DNA of 64,000 nt from Sphingomonas quercus (GCF_018863195.1 NZ_JAHKRT010000001.1:496001-560000), one strand, 5' to 3'; shown: positions 25,488 to 35,295, counted from the stretch's first letter. Made by a program: numbers and translations. The notes: generated by a model not told the origin, from the letters alone.

Positions 25488-27008
25488 TCACGCCCCCGTC
25501 CGGTGGCACCGGATCAGCGCCTGGTGACGATCGCGCAGCACGACCGATGGCGTGAAACCCGGCAGCCCGCAGCCAGGATCGCTATCCGGCCCAAACAGCC
25601 AGTAGGTCGGCTGCGCCGCGGCAACCGCCTCGTCAAACCAGATATAGACATGGCGGCCACGGCTATGGGTGAGATGATCGGGCCGGCCGACCATGTTCAA
25701 GCGCCGCAGAAGCGGCTCGCCGAGGCGGCGCTTGATCCCCTCCCATTGCTTGCCGAGCGGCGGCTGGACATCCATCGCCCCCTGCGGAGGGGTATTCGGC
25801 AGGTAGCGCACGAAACCCATATAATCGCTGTTGAACCCGGTGATGAACAGGTTTTCGGACGGAGCCGCTTCCTTGTCCCAACGCTCCGCGAAAATCCGGT
25901 AATCCTGCAACTCGGGCACCAGGAAGGAATGAAGGCTGCAGATGGTCATCACGACAAGCGTCACCGCCATCAGCCAGCGATAGGCGACGGTCCGCGCGCC
26001 CGCTCCATCCGGCTTCGAGGAGATCGCGGTGCCGACAAACCCGAGCGGCAAGAACACGGCGAACAGAGCGGCGGTGCGGTAGGTGAAGACCGGTTTGAAC
26101 AGCGTCACCGCGATCATCCCCGCCAGGGGCAGGATGAACAGGATGACCAATATCGTTCGGCCCTCCGGGTTGAGGATCGCAAACAGGATGATCAGCGACA
26201 GCCCGAGCAGGCCGAACAGCGCCGGATAGGGCATGTCGAACCCGAACACGGTGATGGCCAGGCCAATCCCGATCTGGTTGAGATCGAAAGTCTCCACGCC
26301 GATCGTCTGGCGCATAGAGCCGATGATCAATGCATAGGCCGCGCCGATCAGATAGCCGGCCACAGGCAGGATCAGCAGCAGGCGATAGCGGGAAACCAGG
26401 CCGGTCTGAATGAGCCGGACGAGCGCGTAAAGCAATAGGAACGCGCCCACGAAGAACCCGAAGCCGTGGACCAGGCCCAGCAGGACGAACAACAGGCTGA
26501 CGATGATATAGTTACGGCCGGCCTGCTCGGTCGAGCGGCTGATCATTTCGATATAGTAGAAAATCCAAACGCCGATGAGTGCGGCCAGCGTGTACATTCT
26601 AAGGAATGTCGCGAAGGTGATATGGATCGGCAGCACCGCATAAAGGGCCGCGGCAAGCAGGGCTCGCCGTGAATTGGTCAGCCTTCGCACTATGACGAAA
26701 ATGGAGATGTTGGTCAGCGCGCCCCAGAGGAACGAGTTGCCGACCAGCCATTCGTCCGATCGGCCGAGCAGCCCCCAGAAGTGCAGCTGAAGATAATAGA
26801 GAGGGGGATGGATATCGTAGCGAAGCCCGGCGAGGATGACGTCGATGACGCCACCGTTGGCGACCGCGGCGGAGTAGACCTCGTCCCCCCACAACAGCTG
26901 CGGTGTCAGGCTCAATATCCTGATCGCCCAGCCAACTACCAGAAGCAGGATAAGCAGGATACGGGCGGCGCTGCCGTCCTCAATCCGGTTCTGGCCGACG
27001 TTCACCAT
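25488..27008 (-). CDS. GT-C fold membrane glycosyltransferase (GT39/ArnT-like)
   Basis: A 506-residue polytopic protein with about ten to twelve hydrophobic helices. The first periplasmic loop carries LWGDEVYSAAV, the acidic metal-binding motif of lipid-linked-sugar transferases, and RYDIHPPLYYLQLHFW follows, as in GT39 and related families. The last 130 residues are soluble and likely periplasmic. It probably transfers a sugar from a polyprenyl-phosphate donor to a surface glycan or lipid. Base composition looks less GC-rich than the neighbours. No other glycan genes are adjacent. Confidence 0.82.
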   Translation of the reverse strand: MVNVGQNRIEDGSAARILLILLLVVGWAIRILSLTPQLLWGDEVYSAAVANGGVIDVILAGLRYDIHPPLYYLQLHFWGLLGRSDEWLVGNSFLWGALTNISIFVIVRRLTNSRRALLAAALYAVLPIHITFATFLRMYTLAALIGVWIFYYIEMISRSTEQAGRNYIIVSLLFVLLGLVHGFGFFVGAFLLLYALVRLIQTGLVSRYRLLLILPVAGYLIGAAYALIIGSMRQTIGVETFDLNQIGIGLAITVFGFDMPYPALFGLLGLSLIILFAILNPEGRTILVILFILPLAGMIAVTLFKPVFTYRTAALFAVFLPLGFVGTAISSKPDGAGARTVAYRWLMAVTLVVMTICSLHSFLVPELQDYRIFAERWDKEAAPSENLFITGFNSDYMGFVRYLPNTPPQGAMDVQPPLGKQWEGIKRRLGEPLLRRLNMVGRPDHLTHSRGRHVYIWFDEAVAAAQPTYWLFGPDSDPGCGLPGFTPSVVLRDRHQALIRCHRTGA

Positions 27009-27097
27009 AGCTCGCTCCCCCCTCGGGACGGGACGGTGCGCCCCACCTCGGCGCTTAAAGCGCCTCGGCGGGGCTTACAAGTTTAGTCGGGAGCGCG

Positions 27098-28984
27098 CTA
27101 TTTCACGACCGGCAGCTCGATATAAGAAGCGTTGCGCCCATCGTGGTGGATGGCGTTGTCCGCCACCACATAGTTCGTCTCGCTCTCGTTGGCACCGCCG
27201 GTGTTGAGATTGCGCACGAACTTCGGGAAATTCGAGGAGGTTACCTCGACACGGATGCGATGGCCCTTGTCGAAGCGCAGGCTGGTCGTCATCGGCGTCG
27301 GCTTGATGGTGTAGACGCCACCCGGCGCCATCATCACCTGCTTGTCATAGCCGTCGCGGTAGCGGGCGCGCTGGATGGTATCGCCGATGATCCACGCCGT
27401 GCCGTCCGGCGCGACATCGACCAGCTTTACCGCGAAATCCGTGTCCTTGGCGCTCGACGACACCTTCAGCACGGCATCGACATAGCCGCTCACCTCCATC
27501 GGCTCGGTCAGTGGCTCGCTGGTGTAGACGAGCACGTCGTCCCGTGCCTCGATCGGGCGCTGGTCATAGGCGCCGGGGATGACGAGGCCGCCATTGCAGC
27601 AATCGCCGCCGCCGATCGTCTGCACCGGGTTCATCGGATCATAGCGATAACGATCCGCCTTCTCGCCGCTCTTCGGCGCGGTCAGCGAGAGCGTGCCGTC
27701 GCCGTTGATGCCGTTGGCCTTGCCGCCGCTGCGCAGATACATGCGCACCGTCTGCACGCCCCTGGGCGGCCATTGCTCGTCCTTCTTCCACTTGTTCTCG
27801 CCCATCACATAATATTGGACGTGCGGGGTCGAGGCGGGGAAGGCGTTGGCGTCGCTCTTCAGCCATTTGTCGAACCATTTGAAGATCATGCCGTCGACAT
27901 CGAAGCTGGTGTCGCCCATGTCGCGATTGCCGACCTTGGTGTTCGGCCCCATGCGGGCATATTGGCAATGCGGCATCGGCGCGATCACCGCGTACTGGTT
28001 GTCGCTCGCCTCCTTGTCCGAATTGACGGTGCGCGCGTGGTTGAACAGCTCCATGTTCGGCCCGATCGACACGTCATACCAGGTGTTGAACCACAAGGCC
28101 GGGACGCCCCAGCCCATCGTGTCCTGGTAGAGTCCGCCCTGGAACCAGGCCGGGTCGGCCGGGGTGCGATGGATGAACTTCTCGAACTGCGCCGGCGGCT
28201 CGCCGAGCGAGGTCAGCATCTGGTCGACCGGCAGATGCTGGATCTGCTTCACCCAGTCGACCTTCGGCTTGGCGGCGGCGAGATCGTTATACTGGGCGAT
28301 ACGGGCGCGGGTCGTGGTGTCGAGGCCCTTGGGCAGCTGGGCGCGCAGCGGGTTCTCATTGCCGTAGAGCCAGACGAAGAACAGGTTGCGCGGCACGCCG
28401 CCGGTGTACCAATTGCCCTGCTCCCAGAAACGGCCCACCTTCCCGATGCCCGCGCCTGCCGACATCGGCACCATCGCGGCATGGGCGGGATGGTTCATGC
28501 CGGCCAGCGCCAGCTGCCATTCCGCCGAGGAGGAGCAGCCGAGCGTGCCAACCTTGCCGTTCGACCAGGGCTGCTGCGCGATCCAGGTCAGCGCGTCATA
28601 GCCGTCCGTCTGCGGACGCCCGAGAATCTCCCAGTCGCCTTCGGAGAAGAAATGGCCGCGCTCGTTCTGAACGATGAAGGCATAGCCCCGCGACAGCGCC
28701 TGGGCGGCATAGCGCAGCGTCGAGCCGCGCAGCTTATGCTCGTTGTAAGGCGTCTTCCACAGGATCGTCGGCAGCTTCCCAGTGGCGTCCTTGGGCCGAT
28801 AGACGTTGGTCGAAAGGCCGATGCCGTCGCGCATCTTGACCATCTCCGCCTCGGTGATCGTGGCGTGGTCGGCGACATATTTCTTCAGATTATCATCGCT
28901 ATACTGCGAGAAGTCCTGCGCGGTGGCGGCAGTGGCATTGGCCAGAGCGCTGGCCATTGCCAGCAAGGTCACCAGTTTCTTCAC
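27098..28984 (-). CDS. CocE/NonD family hydrolase (X-Pro dipeptidyl-peptidase-like), exported
   Basis: A 628-residue secreted hydrolase with a signal peptide (to about TAATAQD). The S15-type alpha/beta domain begins with MRDGIGLSTNVYRP. The nucleophile is probably in GTLGCSSSAEWQLA, and YDVSIGPNMELF and MPHCQYARMG supply the acid and histidine. The C-terminal jelly-roll starts near VQTVRMYLRSGG and includes VLVYTSEPLTEPMEVSGY. Such enzymes cleave X-Pro peptides, cocaine-like esters or beta-lactam esters. The GTG start has GGGGGAG nine bases upstream. Confidence 0.9.
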   Translation of the reverse strand: MKKLVTLLAMASALANATAATAQDFSQYSDDNLKKYVADHATITEAEMVKMRDGIGLSTNVYRPKDATGKLPTILWKTPYNEHKLRGSTLRYAAQALSRGYAFIVQNERGHFFSEGDWEILGRPQTDGYDALTWIAQQPWSNGKVGTLGCSSSAEWQLALAGMNHPAHAAMVPMSAGAGIGKVGRFWEQGNWYTGGVPRNLFFVWLYGNENPLRAQLPKGLDTTTRARIAQYNDLAAAKPKVDWVKQIQHLPVDQMLTSLGEPPAQFEKFIHRTPADPAWFQGGLYQDTMGWGVPALWFNTWYDVSIGPNMELFNHARTVNSDKEASDNQYAVIAPMPHCQYARMGPNTKVGNRDMGDTSFDVDGMIFKWFDKWLKSDANAFPASTPHVQYYVMGENKWKKDEQWPPRGVQTVRMYLRSGGKANGINGDGTLSLTAPKSGEKADRYRYDPMNPVQTIGGGDCCNGGLVIPGAYDQRPIEARDDVLVYTSEPLTEPMEVSGYVDAVLKVSSSAKDTDFAVKLVDVAPDGTAWIIGDTIQRARYRDGYDKQVMMAPGGVYTIKPTPMTTSLRFDKGHRIRVEVTSSNFPKFVRNLNTGGANESETNYVVADNAIHHDGRNASYIELPVVK

Positions 28985-29109
28985 GTTCCCGTTCTCCCCC
29001 TGCTCCCGGTATGCCCCGGGGCCGTCGTGGCCCGGATGTCCCGTGTGGCCGCGGCCACGTCAAGCTGTCCAATGGGTCAAAACTCACGATTTCCGGGTGG
29101 CCCGGCCGT

Positions 29110-29811
29110 TCACGGTGCCAGCATCTCCGCCACCCAGGCCGGCACCAGCACGCTTGCCGGACCGAGGCGGGTATCGTCGAACCAGGGGCTGCCGGCGCTG
29201 CGTTCGAGGTTCAGCTCAAGCGTCGCAGCGCCGCACTGGCTGGCGAGCTGCACGAAGCCCGCCGCCGGATAGACCGCGCCGGAGGTGCCGATCGACACGA
29301 ACAGGTCCGCCTCGGCCACCGCCTGCTCGATCCGCTCCATCGCGTACGGCATTTCGCCGAAGAACACGATGTCAGGCCGGAGCGCCGCCGCCCCGCACGA
29401 AGCGCAGGCGAGGCCGGGGGGCATCGGCCCGTCCCAGCCGCGCTGCGCGCCGCAGGCGGCACACAGCGCCGAGCGCAGTGCGCCGTGCATGTGGATCAGG
29501 CGGCGCGCGCCGGCGCGCTCGTGCAGGTCATCGACATTCTGCGTGACGATGGCGAGCTCACCCGGCCATTCGCGGTCGAGCCGGGCCAGCGCCTCATGCG
29601 CGGCGTTGGGGCGCACGGTGGCCAGGGCGGCGCGGCGGGCGTCGTAGAAGCGATGCACCAGCGCCGCGTCGCGCGCCAGCGCCTCGGGCGTGCAGACATC
29701 CTCCACGCGGTGGGCCTCCCACAGGCCGCCCGGCCCGCGGAAGGTGGCCAGCCCGCTTTCCGCCGAGATGCCGGCGCCGGTGAGGATGACGATATTGCGA
29801 GGCCGCGCCAT
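29110..29811 (-). CDS. cobB: NAD-dependent protein deacylase, sirtuin class III (CobB/SIRT5-like)
   Basis: A 233-residue sirtuin. GAGISAESGLATFRG is the NAD-binding loop, TQNVDDLHERAG carries Q91, N92 and D94, and H109 in HMHG is the catalytic base. Zinc ligands are C117, C120, C136 and C139. Y56 and R59 form the YxxR pair that marks SIRT5-like desuccinylase/demalonylase specificity. It likely reverses acylation of metabolic enzymes. It lies 53 bases downstream of an aldo/keto reductase on the same strand. Confidence 0.94.
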   Translation of the reverse strand: MARPRNIVILTGAGISAESGLATFRGPGGLWEAHRVEDVCTPEALARDAALVHRFYDARRAALATVRPNAAHEALARLDREWPGELAIVTQNVDDLHERAGARRLIHMHGALRSALCAACGAQRGWDGPMPPGLACASCGAAALRPDIVFFGEMPYAMERIEQAVAEADLFVSIGTSGAVYPAAGFVQLASQCGAATLELNLERSAGSPWFDDTRLGPASVLVPAWVAEMLAP

Positions 29812-29864
29812 CGCATCTCCCTATCCGCATCGGCGCCGGCGCGCCACGCCGGCCAGCCCTTCCG

Positions 29865-30908
29865 TCAGCGCTTCGGCGTGAACGGTGCCGGGATGCGGCC
29901 GGCGGACTGCCGCTCGACCATCCAGCCCGGATATTCGGGCGGCAGCGCACTCACCGCGTCCAGCCGGGCGATATCCTCGGCGTCGAGGGTAAGCTCCACG
30001 GCGGCGAGGTTCTGATCGAGCTGGTCGAGCGTCTTGGCGCCGATGATGATGCTCATCACGAACGGCTTGGCGAGGATCCACGCCAGCGCCACCGACGCCA
30101 CCGAGGCGTCATGCTTCGCCGCCACCTCACGCAGCGCTGCGACGCAATCCCAGGCGCGATCCTTGTTGACCGGCGGGAAATCGAAATTGGCGCGACGCCC
30201 CTCGCTCGCCGCACCCGGCCCATATTTGCCCGAGAGCAGCCCGCCGGCGAGCGGCGACCACACCATCAGGCCCAGCTTCTCACTCTCCAGGAACGGCACG
30301 ATCTCGCGCTCCAGGTCACGGCCGGCCAGCGAATAATAGGCCTGCACCGTCTCGAAACGCGCCCAGCCCCGCGCCTCGGACAGGCCGAGCGCCTTGGCCA
30401 TGCGCCATGCCGGCCAGTTCGACACGCCGACATAGCGCACCATGCCGCTCGCCACGATATCGTCCAGCGCGCGCAGCGTCTCCTCGATGGGGGTGACGAT
30501 GTCGACGCCGTGGAGCTGATAGAGGTCGATATGATCGACGCCCATCCGTTCGAGGCTCTGCTCCACCTGCTCGAAGAGATGGGCACGCGACGAGCCGCGA
30601 TCGTTCGGCCCCTCGCCCATGCTGCCAAAGGCCTTGGTGGCGATCACCACATCCTTGCGGGCGACGCCGAGATCGTTCAGCGCCTGACCCAGCATCCGCT
30701 CGGACTGGCCGAAGGAATAGACGTTGGCGGTGTCGATGAAATTGACCCCGGCCGCCATCGAGCGCTCGATGATGTCGTTCACCGTCTTCTGCTGGAGGCC
30801 GGCGATATTGTCCCAGATGCCGCCTGTGGAGCCTTCGCCGAAGGTCATCGCGCCGAGGCAGATCTCCGACACGAACAGGCCCGTATTGCCAAGCTGCTTG
30901 TAGCGCAT
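29865..30908 (-). CDS. Aldo/keto reductase
   Basis: A 347-residue TIM-barrel NADPH-dependent reductase. The catalytic tetrad is visible: D in NFIDTANVYS, the tyrosine four residues later, K in VVIATKAFG, and H in DLYQLHGVD. MRYKQLGNTGLFVSEICLGAMTFG is the family N-terminus, so ATG 30906-30908 is preferred over upstream in-frame codons. The GNTGLFVSEICLG/VWSPLAGGLLSGKY pattern is close to the YghZ/Kv-beta-like subgroup. The substrate is unknown. Confidence 0.93.
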   Translation of the reverse strand: MRYKQLGNTGLFVSEICLGAMTFGEGSTGGIWDNIAGLQQKTVNDIIERSMAAGVNFIDTANVYSFGQSERMLGQALNDLGVARKDVVIATKAFGSMGEGPNDRGSSRAHLFEQVEQSLERMGVDHIDLYQLHGVDIVTPIEETLRALDDIVASGMVRYVGVSNWPAWRMAKALGLSEARGWARFETVQAYYSLAGRDLEREIVPFLESEKLGLMVWSPLAGGLLSGKYGPGAASEGRRANFDFPPVNKDRAWDCVAALREVAAKHDASVASVALAWILAKPFVMSIIIGAKTLDQLDQNLAAVELTLDAEDIARLDAVSALPPEYPGWMVERQSAGRIPAPFTPKR

Positions 30909-31042
30909 GCGCCGTCTCCCTGAAATGCGGCGCGCAGATAGGAGCAGCCCCCCGCTTCCGCCAGCAGCGCCCGCAAATCTTTCTGCGTTGTCGCGACCGG
31001 CCGGTTTTGCCATGGCTCGGGGCGTTGTGGGAAAGGTGTAGC

Positions 31043-31798
31043 ATGACGATCAGGATCGGGATCATCGGCGCCGGCGGGCGCATGGGGCGGGCGATCGCCA
31101 ACGCCGCGGCGGAGGCCGGCGCGAGCATCGCCGGCGGCATCGACCGCGAAGGCGCCGTGCACGGCGATTACGCCAGCCCGGCCGCGCTCGCCGCGGCATC
31201 GGATGTGCTGATCGATTTCTCGACGCCGGACGCGCTTCCCGCCAGCCTTGACGCCGCGCGCGCGGCGGGCAAGCCGATCGTCATCGGCACCACCGGCCTC
31301 CAGCCCGGGCATCACGCGCTGATCGACGCTGCCGCCGCCGATATTCCGGTGCTGCAATCGGCGAACACCTCGCTCGGCGTGAACCTGCTCCGCGCGCTCG
31401 TGAAGGAGGCGGCGCGGCGGCTCGGGTCCGACTGGGACATCGAGGTCCTCGAAATGCACCATCGCAACAAGGTGGATGCCCCGTCCGGCACCGCGCTGAT
31501 GCTCGCCGCCGCCGCCGCCGAGGGGCGCGGCGCGACGCTGCAGGAACTGAGCCGCTTTGACCGCATCAGCCTCCATCCCCATGCCCGCGAGCCGGGCACG
31601 ATCGGCTATGCCAGCCTGCGCGGCGGATCGGTGGCGGGCGATCACAACATCATTTTCGCCGCCGAGGGCGAGCGGATCGAGCTTGGCCACCGCGCCGAGA
31701 ATCGCGGCATCTTCGCGCGCGGCGCGGTGAAGGCGGCGCTGTGGCTCGCGGATCGACCCGCCGGCCGTTACCAGATGGTCGACGTTCTCGGCCTGTGA
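31043..31798 (+). CDS. dapB: 4-hydroxy-tetrahydrodipicolinate reductase
   Basis: Second step of the lysine and diaminopimelate branch. In 251 residues, IGIIGAGGRMGRAI is the NAD(P)-binding loop, IDFSTPDA and IGTTG frame the nicotinamide, and EVLEMHHRNKVDAPSGTAL carries the catalytic histidine pair and lysine. The C-terminal SVAGDHNIIFAAEGERIELGHRA closes the fold. ATG 31043 follows GGAAAGG. Its stop overlaps the nth GTG (GTGA), coupling DNA repair to cell-wall precursor synthesis, an arrangement without obvious functional logic. Confidence 0.97.
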   Translation: MTIRIGIIGAGGRMGRAIANAAAEAGASIAGGIDREGAVHGDYASPAALAAASDVLIDFSTPDALPASLDAARAAGKPIVIGTTGLQPGHHALIDAAAADIPVLQSANTSLGVNLLRALVKEAARRLGSDWDIEVLEMHHRNKVDAPSGTALMLAAAAAEGRGATLQELSRFDRISLHPHAREPGTIGYASLRGGSVAGDHNIIFAAEGERIELGHRAENRGIFARGAVKAALWLADRPAGRYQMVDVLGL

Positions 31799-32469
31799 AG
31801 AAGGCCGACGTCATCGAATTCTTCCACCGTCTGGCCGAAGCGAACCCCGAGCCGAAGACGGAGCTGGAATCGGTCAACACCTACACCCTGCTCGTCGCGG
31901 TGGTGCTGTCCGCCCAGGCGACGGACGCCGGCGTCAACAAGGCGACGCGCGCCCTGTTCGCCGAAGTTGATACACCGCAGAAGATGGTCGCGCTCGGCGA
32001 AGACGGGCTCAAGGCGCACATCAAGACCATCGGCCTGTTCAACATGAAGGCGAAGAACGTCATTGCGCTGTCCGAGGCGCTGATCGCCGATCATGGCGGC
32101 GAGGTGCCGGCCGATCGCGCCGCGCTGGAACGGCTGCCGGGCGTCGGCCGCAAGACCGCGAACGTGGTGATGAACGTTGCCTTCGGGGAGGAGACGATCG
32201 CGGTGGACACCCACATCTTCCGCGTCTCCAACCGCACCGGCCTCGCCCCGGGCAAGGATGTCCGCGCCGTCGAGGACGGGCTCGAGAAGGTGGTGCCCAA
32301 GGCCTATCGGCTGCACGCTCACCACTGGCTGATCCTGCACGGCCGCTATGTGTGCAAGGCGCGGCGGCCGGAATGCTGGCGCTGCCCGGTGATCGACCTG
32401 TGCGCCTATCGGCCCAAGACGCCGCCGCCCGCCGAAAACCGGACAGCCGGCGGCGCGACGCGCGCCTAG
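31795..32469 (+). CDS. nth: Endonuclease III (DNA glycosylase/AP lyase)
   Basis: Removes oxidised pyrimidines and nicks abasic DNA. The 224-residue protein has the helix-hairpin-helix [12 protein letters not shown] with catalytic lysine K120, catalytic aspartate D138 in AVDTHIFRV, and 4Fe-4S ligands C187-x6-C194-x2-C197-x5-C203. The GTG start overlaps the dapB stop. The sequence is complete and has a short proline-rich C-terminal tail beyond the cluster. Confidence 0.97.
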   Translation: MKKADVIEFFHRLAEANPEPKTELESVNTYTLLVAVVLSAQATDAGVNKATRALFAEVDTPQKMVALGEDGLKAHIKTIGLFNMKAKNVIALSEALIADHGGEVPADRAALERLPGVGRKTANVVMNVAFGEETIAVDTHIFRVSNRTGLAPGKDVRAVEDGLEKVVPKAYRLHAHHWLILHGRYVCKARRPECWRCPVIDLCAYRPKTPPPAENRTAGGATRA

Positions 32470-32522
32470 CACGGGAAATCGCTCTGGCGATGCCCGCTCG
32501 CCTCTGCTAGGCGGACGCCCAG

Positions 32523-32599
<77 letters not shown>

Positions 32600-33003
32600 G
32601 TATTTAGCGGCGACATCGCATTCCTATCCCGGTGTCATCCCCGTGTGGCGCGCCGAGAACTCTCCGCAGTGCCGCCACTCCTTGTGCGCCCTATCGCTAC
32701 CAGGGCGGTGCCGCTGAATGGCGACGCCAAGCTGGCTTCGATGGTCGTAGAGCCGGTTGAGGCGCGGGTCAGCGTCGGTGCGTTCGTCATGCGGCGCCTT
32801 CGCTGGCGCTGTGGCGCTACCCGAGCGCGCGCGAACACTTTCCCTGTCGCCCCATCAGCGGATGCGGAAAAACCCGGCCGCTGTCGACGCGCGCAAGCGT
32901 GAGCGCGGGCCCGCGATCGTCGAGTGCGCGCGATCGCGGGGCATTGTGAGGCACGCCGCCAATCCGGGTGCATGGCCGGCATCCACAGCCTAAAGCGTTG
33001 GCC
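32600..33003. other. Gap of about 400 bases with no supported gene
   Basis: Short open frames exist on both strands but none shows a ribosome binding site with a plausible protein. Part of it must contain the promoter for the CLC channel. I see no integrase, direct repeat of the tRNA end, or clear terminator. Confidence 0.5.
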
Positions 33004-34320
33004 ATGTCCGAATCTGCTTCGTCCGATCAGCGCCGGGTCGTGCGCGCCGCTGGCATCGTGCTTCGCCGCCATGGCCCGACCGCGCCAGTCTGGCGGCGGC
33101 GGAGCGCGATCATCGGCGGCGCGATCCTGACGGGCCTCGCCGCGATCGCCTTTGCGAAGCTTGCCGACCTCGCCAGCGTCCGGTTTCTGGCCCTGTCGAC
33201 CCGCTTCTGGTGGCTGCCGCTGTTGCTGACGCCGGCCGCCTATGCCCTGATCCTGTGGCTGACCAACCGGCTGGCCCCTGCCGCGCGCGGCTCCGGCATT
33301 CCCCAGATCATCGCGGCGAAGCGTGATCCGGAACGCGCCCTGGCGGACCTCGCCGCACCCCGCACCGCCGCCCTGAAGGCCGTGCTGACGATCGGCGCGC
33401 TCGGCGTTGGCGGGTCGGTGGGGCGCGAGGGGCCGACGGTGCAGCTCGGCGCGACGATCATGGCCTATTCGCATCGATTGCTGCGCGTGCCGGTGAACGC
33501 CTCGGTGCTGATCGCGGGCGCGGCCGCGGGCGTCGCGGCCGCGTTCAACACGCCGCTGGCCGGCGTCGCCTTCGCCATCGAGGAACTGGCTGCCGCCTAT
33601 GAGCAGCGCATGACCCTGCTGGTCATGGCCGCCGTGCTGGTCGCCGGTATGACGGCGCAGGGCATTGCCGGGGACTATGTCTATTTCGGGATCGTCGGTC
33701 AGACCCTGCCGCTGCTGGGCGTGCTGATCGTGGCGCCGGTCGCAGGCGTGGTCGGCGGTCTGGCGGGCGCCCTGTTCTCGCACCTGATGCTGTGGTTCGC
33801 CCGTGGCGGCGCGCGAAGGGTTTCGGGCGGCCATCCGCTGCTGTTCGCCGCCGCCTGTGGCCTGCTCGTCGCCGGGCTCGGCGTCGCGACCGGCATGACC
33901 TGGGGCACGGGCTATGAAGCGGCGCGCGCGATCATCGAGGGCGGGCACGCGCCGCTTTGGTTCGGCGCGGCCAAGTTCGTGAGCACGCTCGCCACCGCCG
34001 CGGCGGGGCTTCCCGGCGGCATCTTCTCGCCCAGCCTGGCGACCGGTGCCGGCGTCGGCAACCTGCTCCACGCGCTGTTCCCCGCCGAGCCGCTCGGCGC
34101 GGTCGTCCTCCTCGGGACGGTCGCCTATTTCACGGGCGTGGTGCGCGCGCCGCTGACGGCGGTGATCATCATGTCGGAGACGACCGGCAGCCGCGGACTG
34201 ATGCTGCCCCTGCTGGCCTCCGCCCTGATCGCGGAGGGCGCCGCCGCCCTGGTCTGCCGCGAGCGGCTTTATCATGGGCTGGCGGCCGGCTTCGCGCAGC
34301 GCGAGCGCGAAGCGGCTTGA
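33004..34320 (+). CDS. CLC-type chloride channel or chloride/proton antiporter
   Basis: A 438-residue polytopic protein. The selectivity motifs are in order: GSGIPQ near residue 99, GREGPTVQLGA near 140, and GIFSPSLATGAG near 340. The channel tyrosine region lies in YFTGVVRAPLTAVIIMSETT. The glutamate in GREGP is the gating glutamate. No cytoplasmic CBS domains follow. Whether it is a channel or exchanger cannot be read with certainty. ATG 33004 is used; no strong Shine-Dalgarno is visible. Confidence 0.93.
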   Translation: MSESASSDQRRVVRAAGIVLRRHGPTAPVWRRRSAIIGGAILTGLAAIAFAKLADLASVRFLALSTRFWWLPLLLTPAAYALILWLTNRLAPAARGSGIPQIIAAKRDPERALADLAAPRTAALKAVLTIGALGVGGSVGREGPTVQLGATIMAYSHRLLRVPVNASVLIAGAAAGVAAAFNTPLAGVAFAIEELAAAYEQRMTLLVMAAVLVAGMTAQGIAGDYVYFGIVGQTLPLLGVLIVAPVAGVVGGLAGALFSHLMLWFARGGARRVSGGHPLLFAAACGLLVAGLGVATGMTWGTGYEAARAIIEGGHAPLWFGAAKFVSTLATAAAGLPGGIFSPSLATGAGVGNLLHALFPAEPLGAVVLLGTVAYFTGVVRAPLTAVIIMSETTGSRGLMLPLLASALIAEGAAALVCRERLYHGLAAGFAQREREAA

Positions 34321-34471
34321 CCTCGGGCCGGTCGTTATTGCGTTGGCACCGGGGCCACGATGTCATCACTCCACATAATCCTGACGCGGCCCGCGGCACT
34401 TCCCGCCCTTTAGCGCAAGCGGCTCGCCTGATAGCCGAGAATGCGGGCAACTGGAGTTGCTCGCGCCTTCG

Positions 34472-35284
34472 CTAGAAGACCGAACTCAAGGAAATGGACG
34501 CCGCGTGATCGTTGCTGTCGTCGGTGCCGGGCCGAAAGCCGTGCTGGTGAAGATAGCCGATCTCGAGGTTGACGTTCCTGGCCAGCGGCGCCGCGACGGC
34601 GATGAGGTTGCGCATCCGCTCTTCGCCCTCGACGCGCTGGAAGCTCGTCCTGTTGAGATCGATGAAGCTCTCGTGGGTCAGCACCAGTGCCGTCGCCCCG
34701 CCCGCACGGAACGGCAACGCATATCTTACAAAGGGTCGCACACGAAGAGCTGTGCCGCTCGCTCCCTCGCGCCAGCGTTCCTCCATGCGCAGCCTTGCGC
34801 TGAGCTGCCCGCGCCCGATCTTCACGACATTGTCGAATGTGACCTGCTGGCGCCCGCGGTGCTCCATCACCGAAAAATGGCCCGCATCGTAATTGGGGTC
34901 ATGGGTATAGCCAGCCCACAGGGTAACCTTGCCGGAAACCCGGTAACCGAGCAGCGAGTTCATCTCGGCCTCGTAGAGGCCGTGGCGATTCTCGCTGAAC
35001 CGGACGATCGCCTCATTCGAAAATCGCCATCTTCTACCCAGCGCCATGACGGCATTGCCGCCGATCCACAGCTGCCCGTCGTCCTCAGCTTGCGCGGGAA
35101 CGGAGGGTGCCAGCGCCATAAGCAGGCACAGCCATTTGATGGTCGGGCGAATCGGTGGTCTCCGTACGAAGTCGCGCCGCCTAACGTTTATGTCAGTTTG
35201 ACTGCAATATCTCTCGCCCAATAAGTGGCTTGCCGGGCTTGATCGCAACGTGCGCCTGATGCCGGTGTCCCGCCGCGACCGCAC
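34472..35284 (-). CDS. DUF2490 family outer-membrane-like protein; start uncertain
   Basis: The conserved part begins with a signal peptide near IKWLCLLMALAPSVPAQAEDD and continues with WIGGNAVMALGRRWRFSNEAIVRF, a pattern of alternating beta strands ending in ISLSSVF, as in DUF2490 beta-barrel proteins. GTG 35282-35284 has GAGG eight bases upstream and lies 11 bases after the YihY stop, but would place about 47 residues before the signal peptide; TTG 35219-35221 is an alternative with no SD. The composition appears less GC-rich than the neighbours. Function unknown. Confidence 0.75.
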   Translation of the reverse strand: MRSRRDTGIRRTLRSSPASHLLGERYCSQTDINVRRRDFVRRPPIRPTIKWLCLLMALAPSVPAQAEDDGQLWIGGNAVMALGRRWRFSNEAIVRFSENRHGLYEAEMNSLLGYRVSGKVTLWAGYTHDPNYDAGHFSVMEHRGRQQVTFDNVVKIGRGQLSARLRMEERWREGASGTALRVRPFVRYALPFRAGGATALVLTHESFIDLNRTSFQRVEGEERMRNLIAVAAPLARNVNLEIGYLHQHGFRPGTDDSNDHAASISLSSVF

Positions 35285-35295
35285 TGGCGGCGCCT

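Noticed and set aside
27143-29272. A 709-codon open frame opposite the CocE/NonD gene
   Set aside because: Antisense shadow; the minus-strand gene has a signal peptide, catalytic motifs and a ribosome binding site.
32645-32902. An 85-codon frame after the tRNA
   Set aside because: No ribosome binding site and an arginine-rich product without recognisable features; not listed as a gene.
32635-34275. A 546-codon open frame opposite the CLC gene
   Set aside because: Product is Arg/Gln/Gly-rich without domains, and the CLC selectivity motifs lie on the plus strand.
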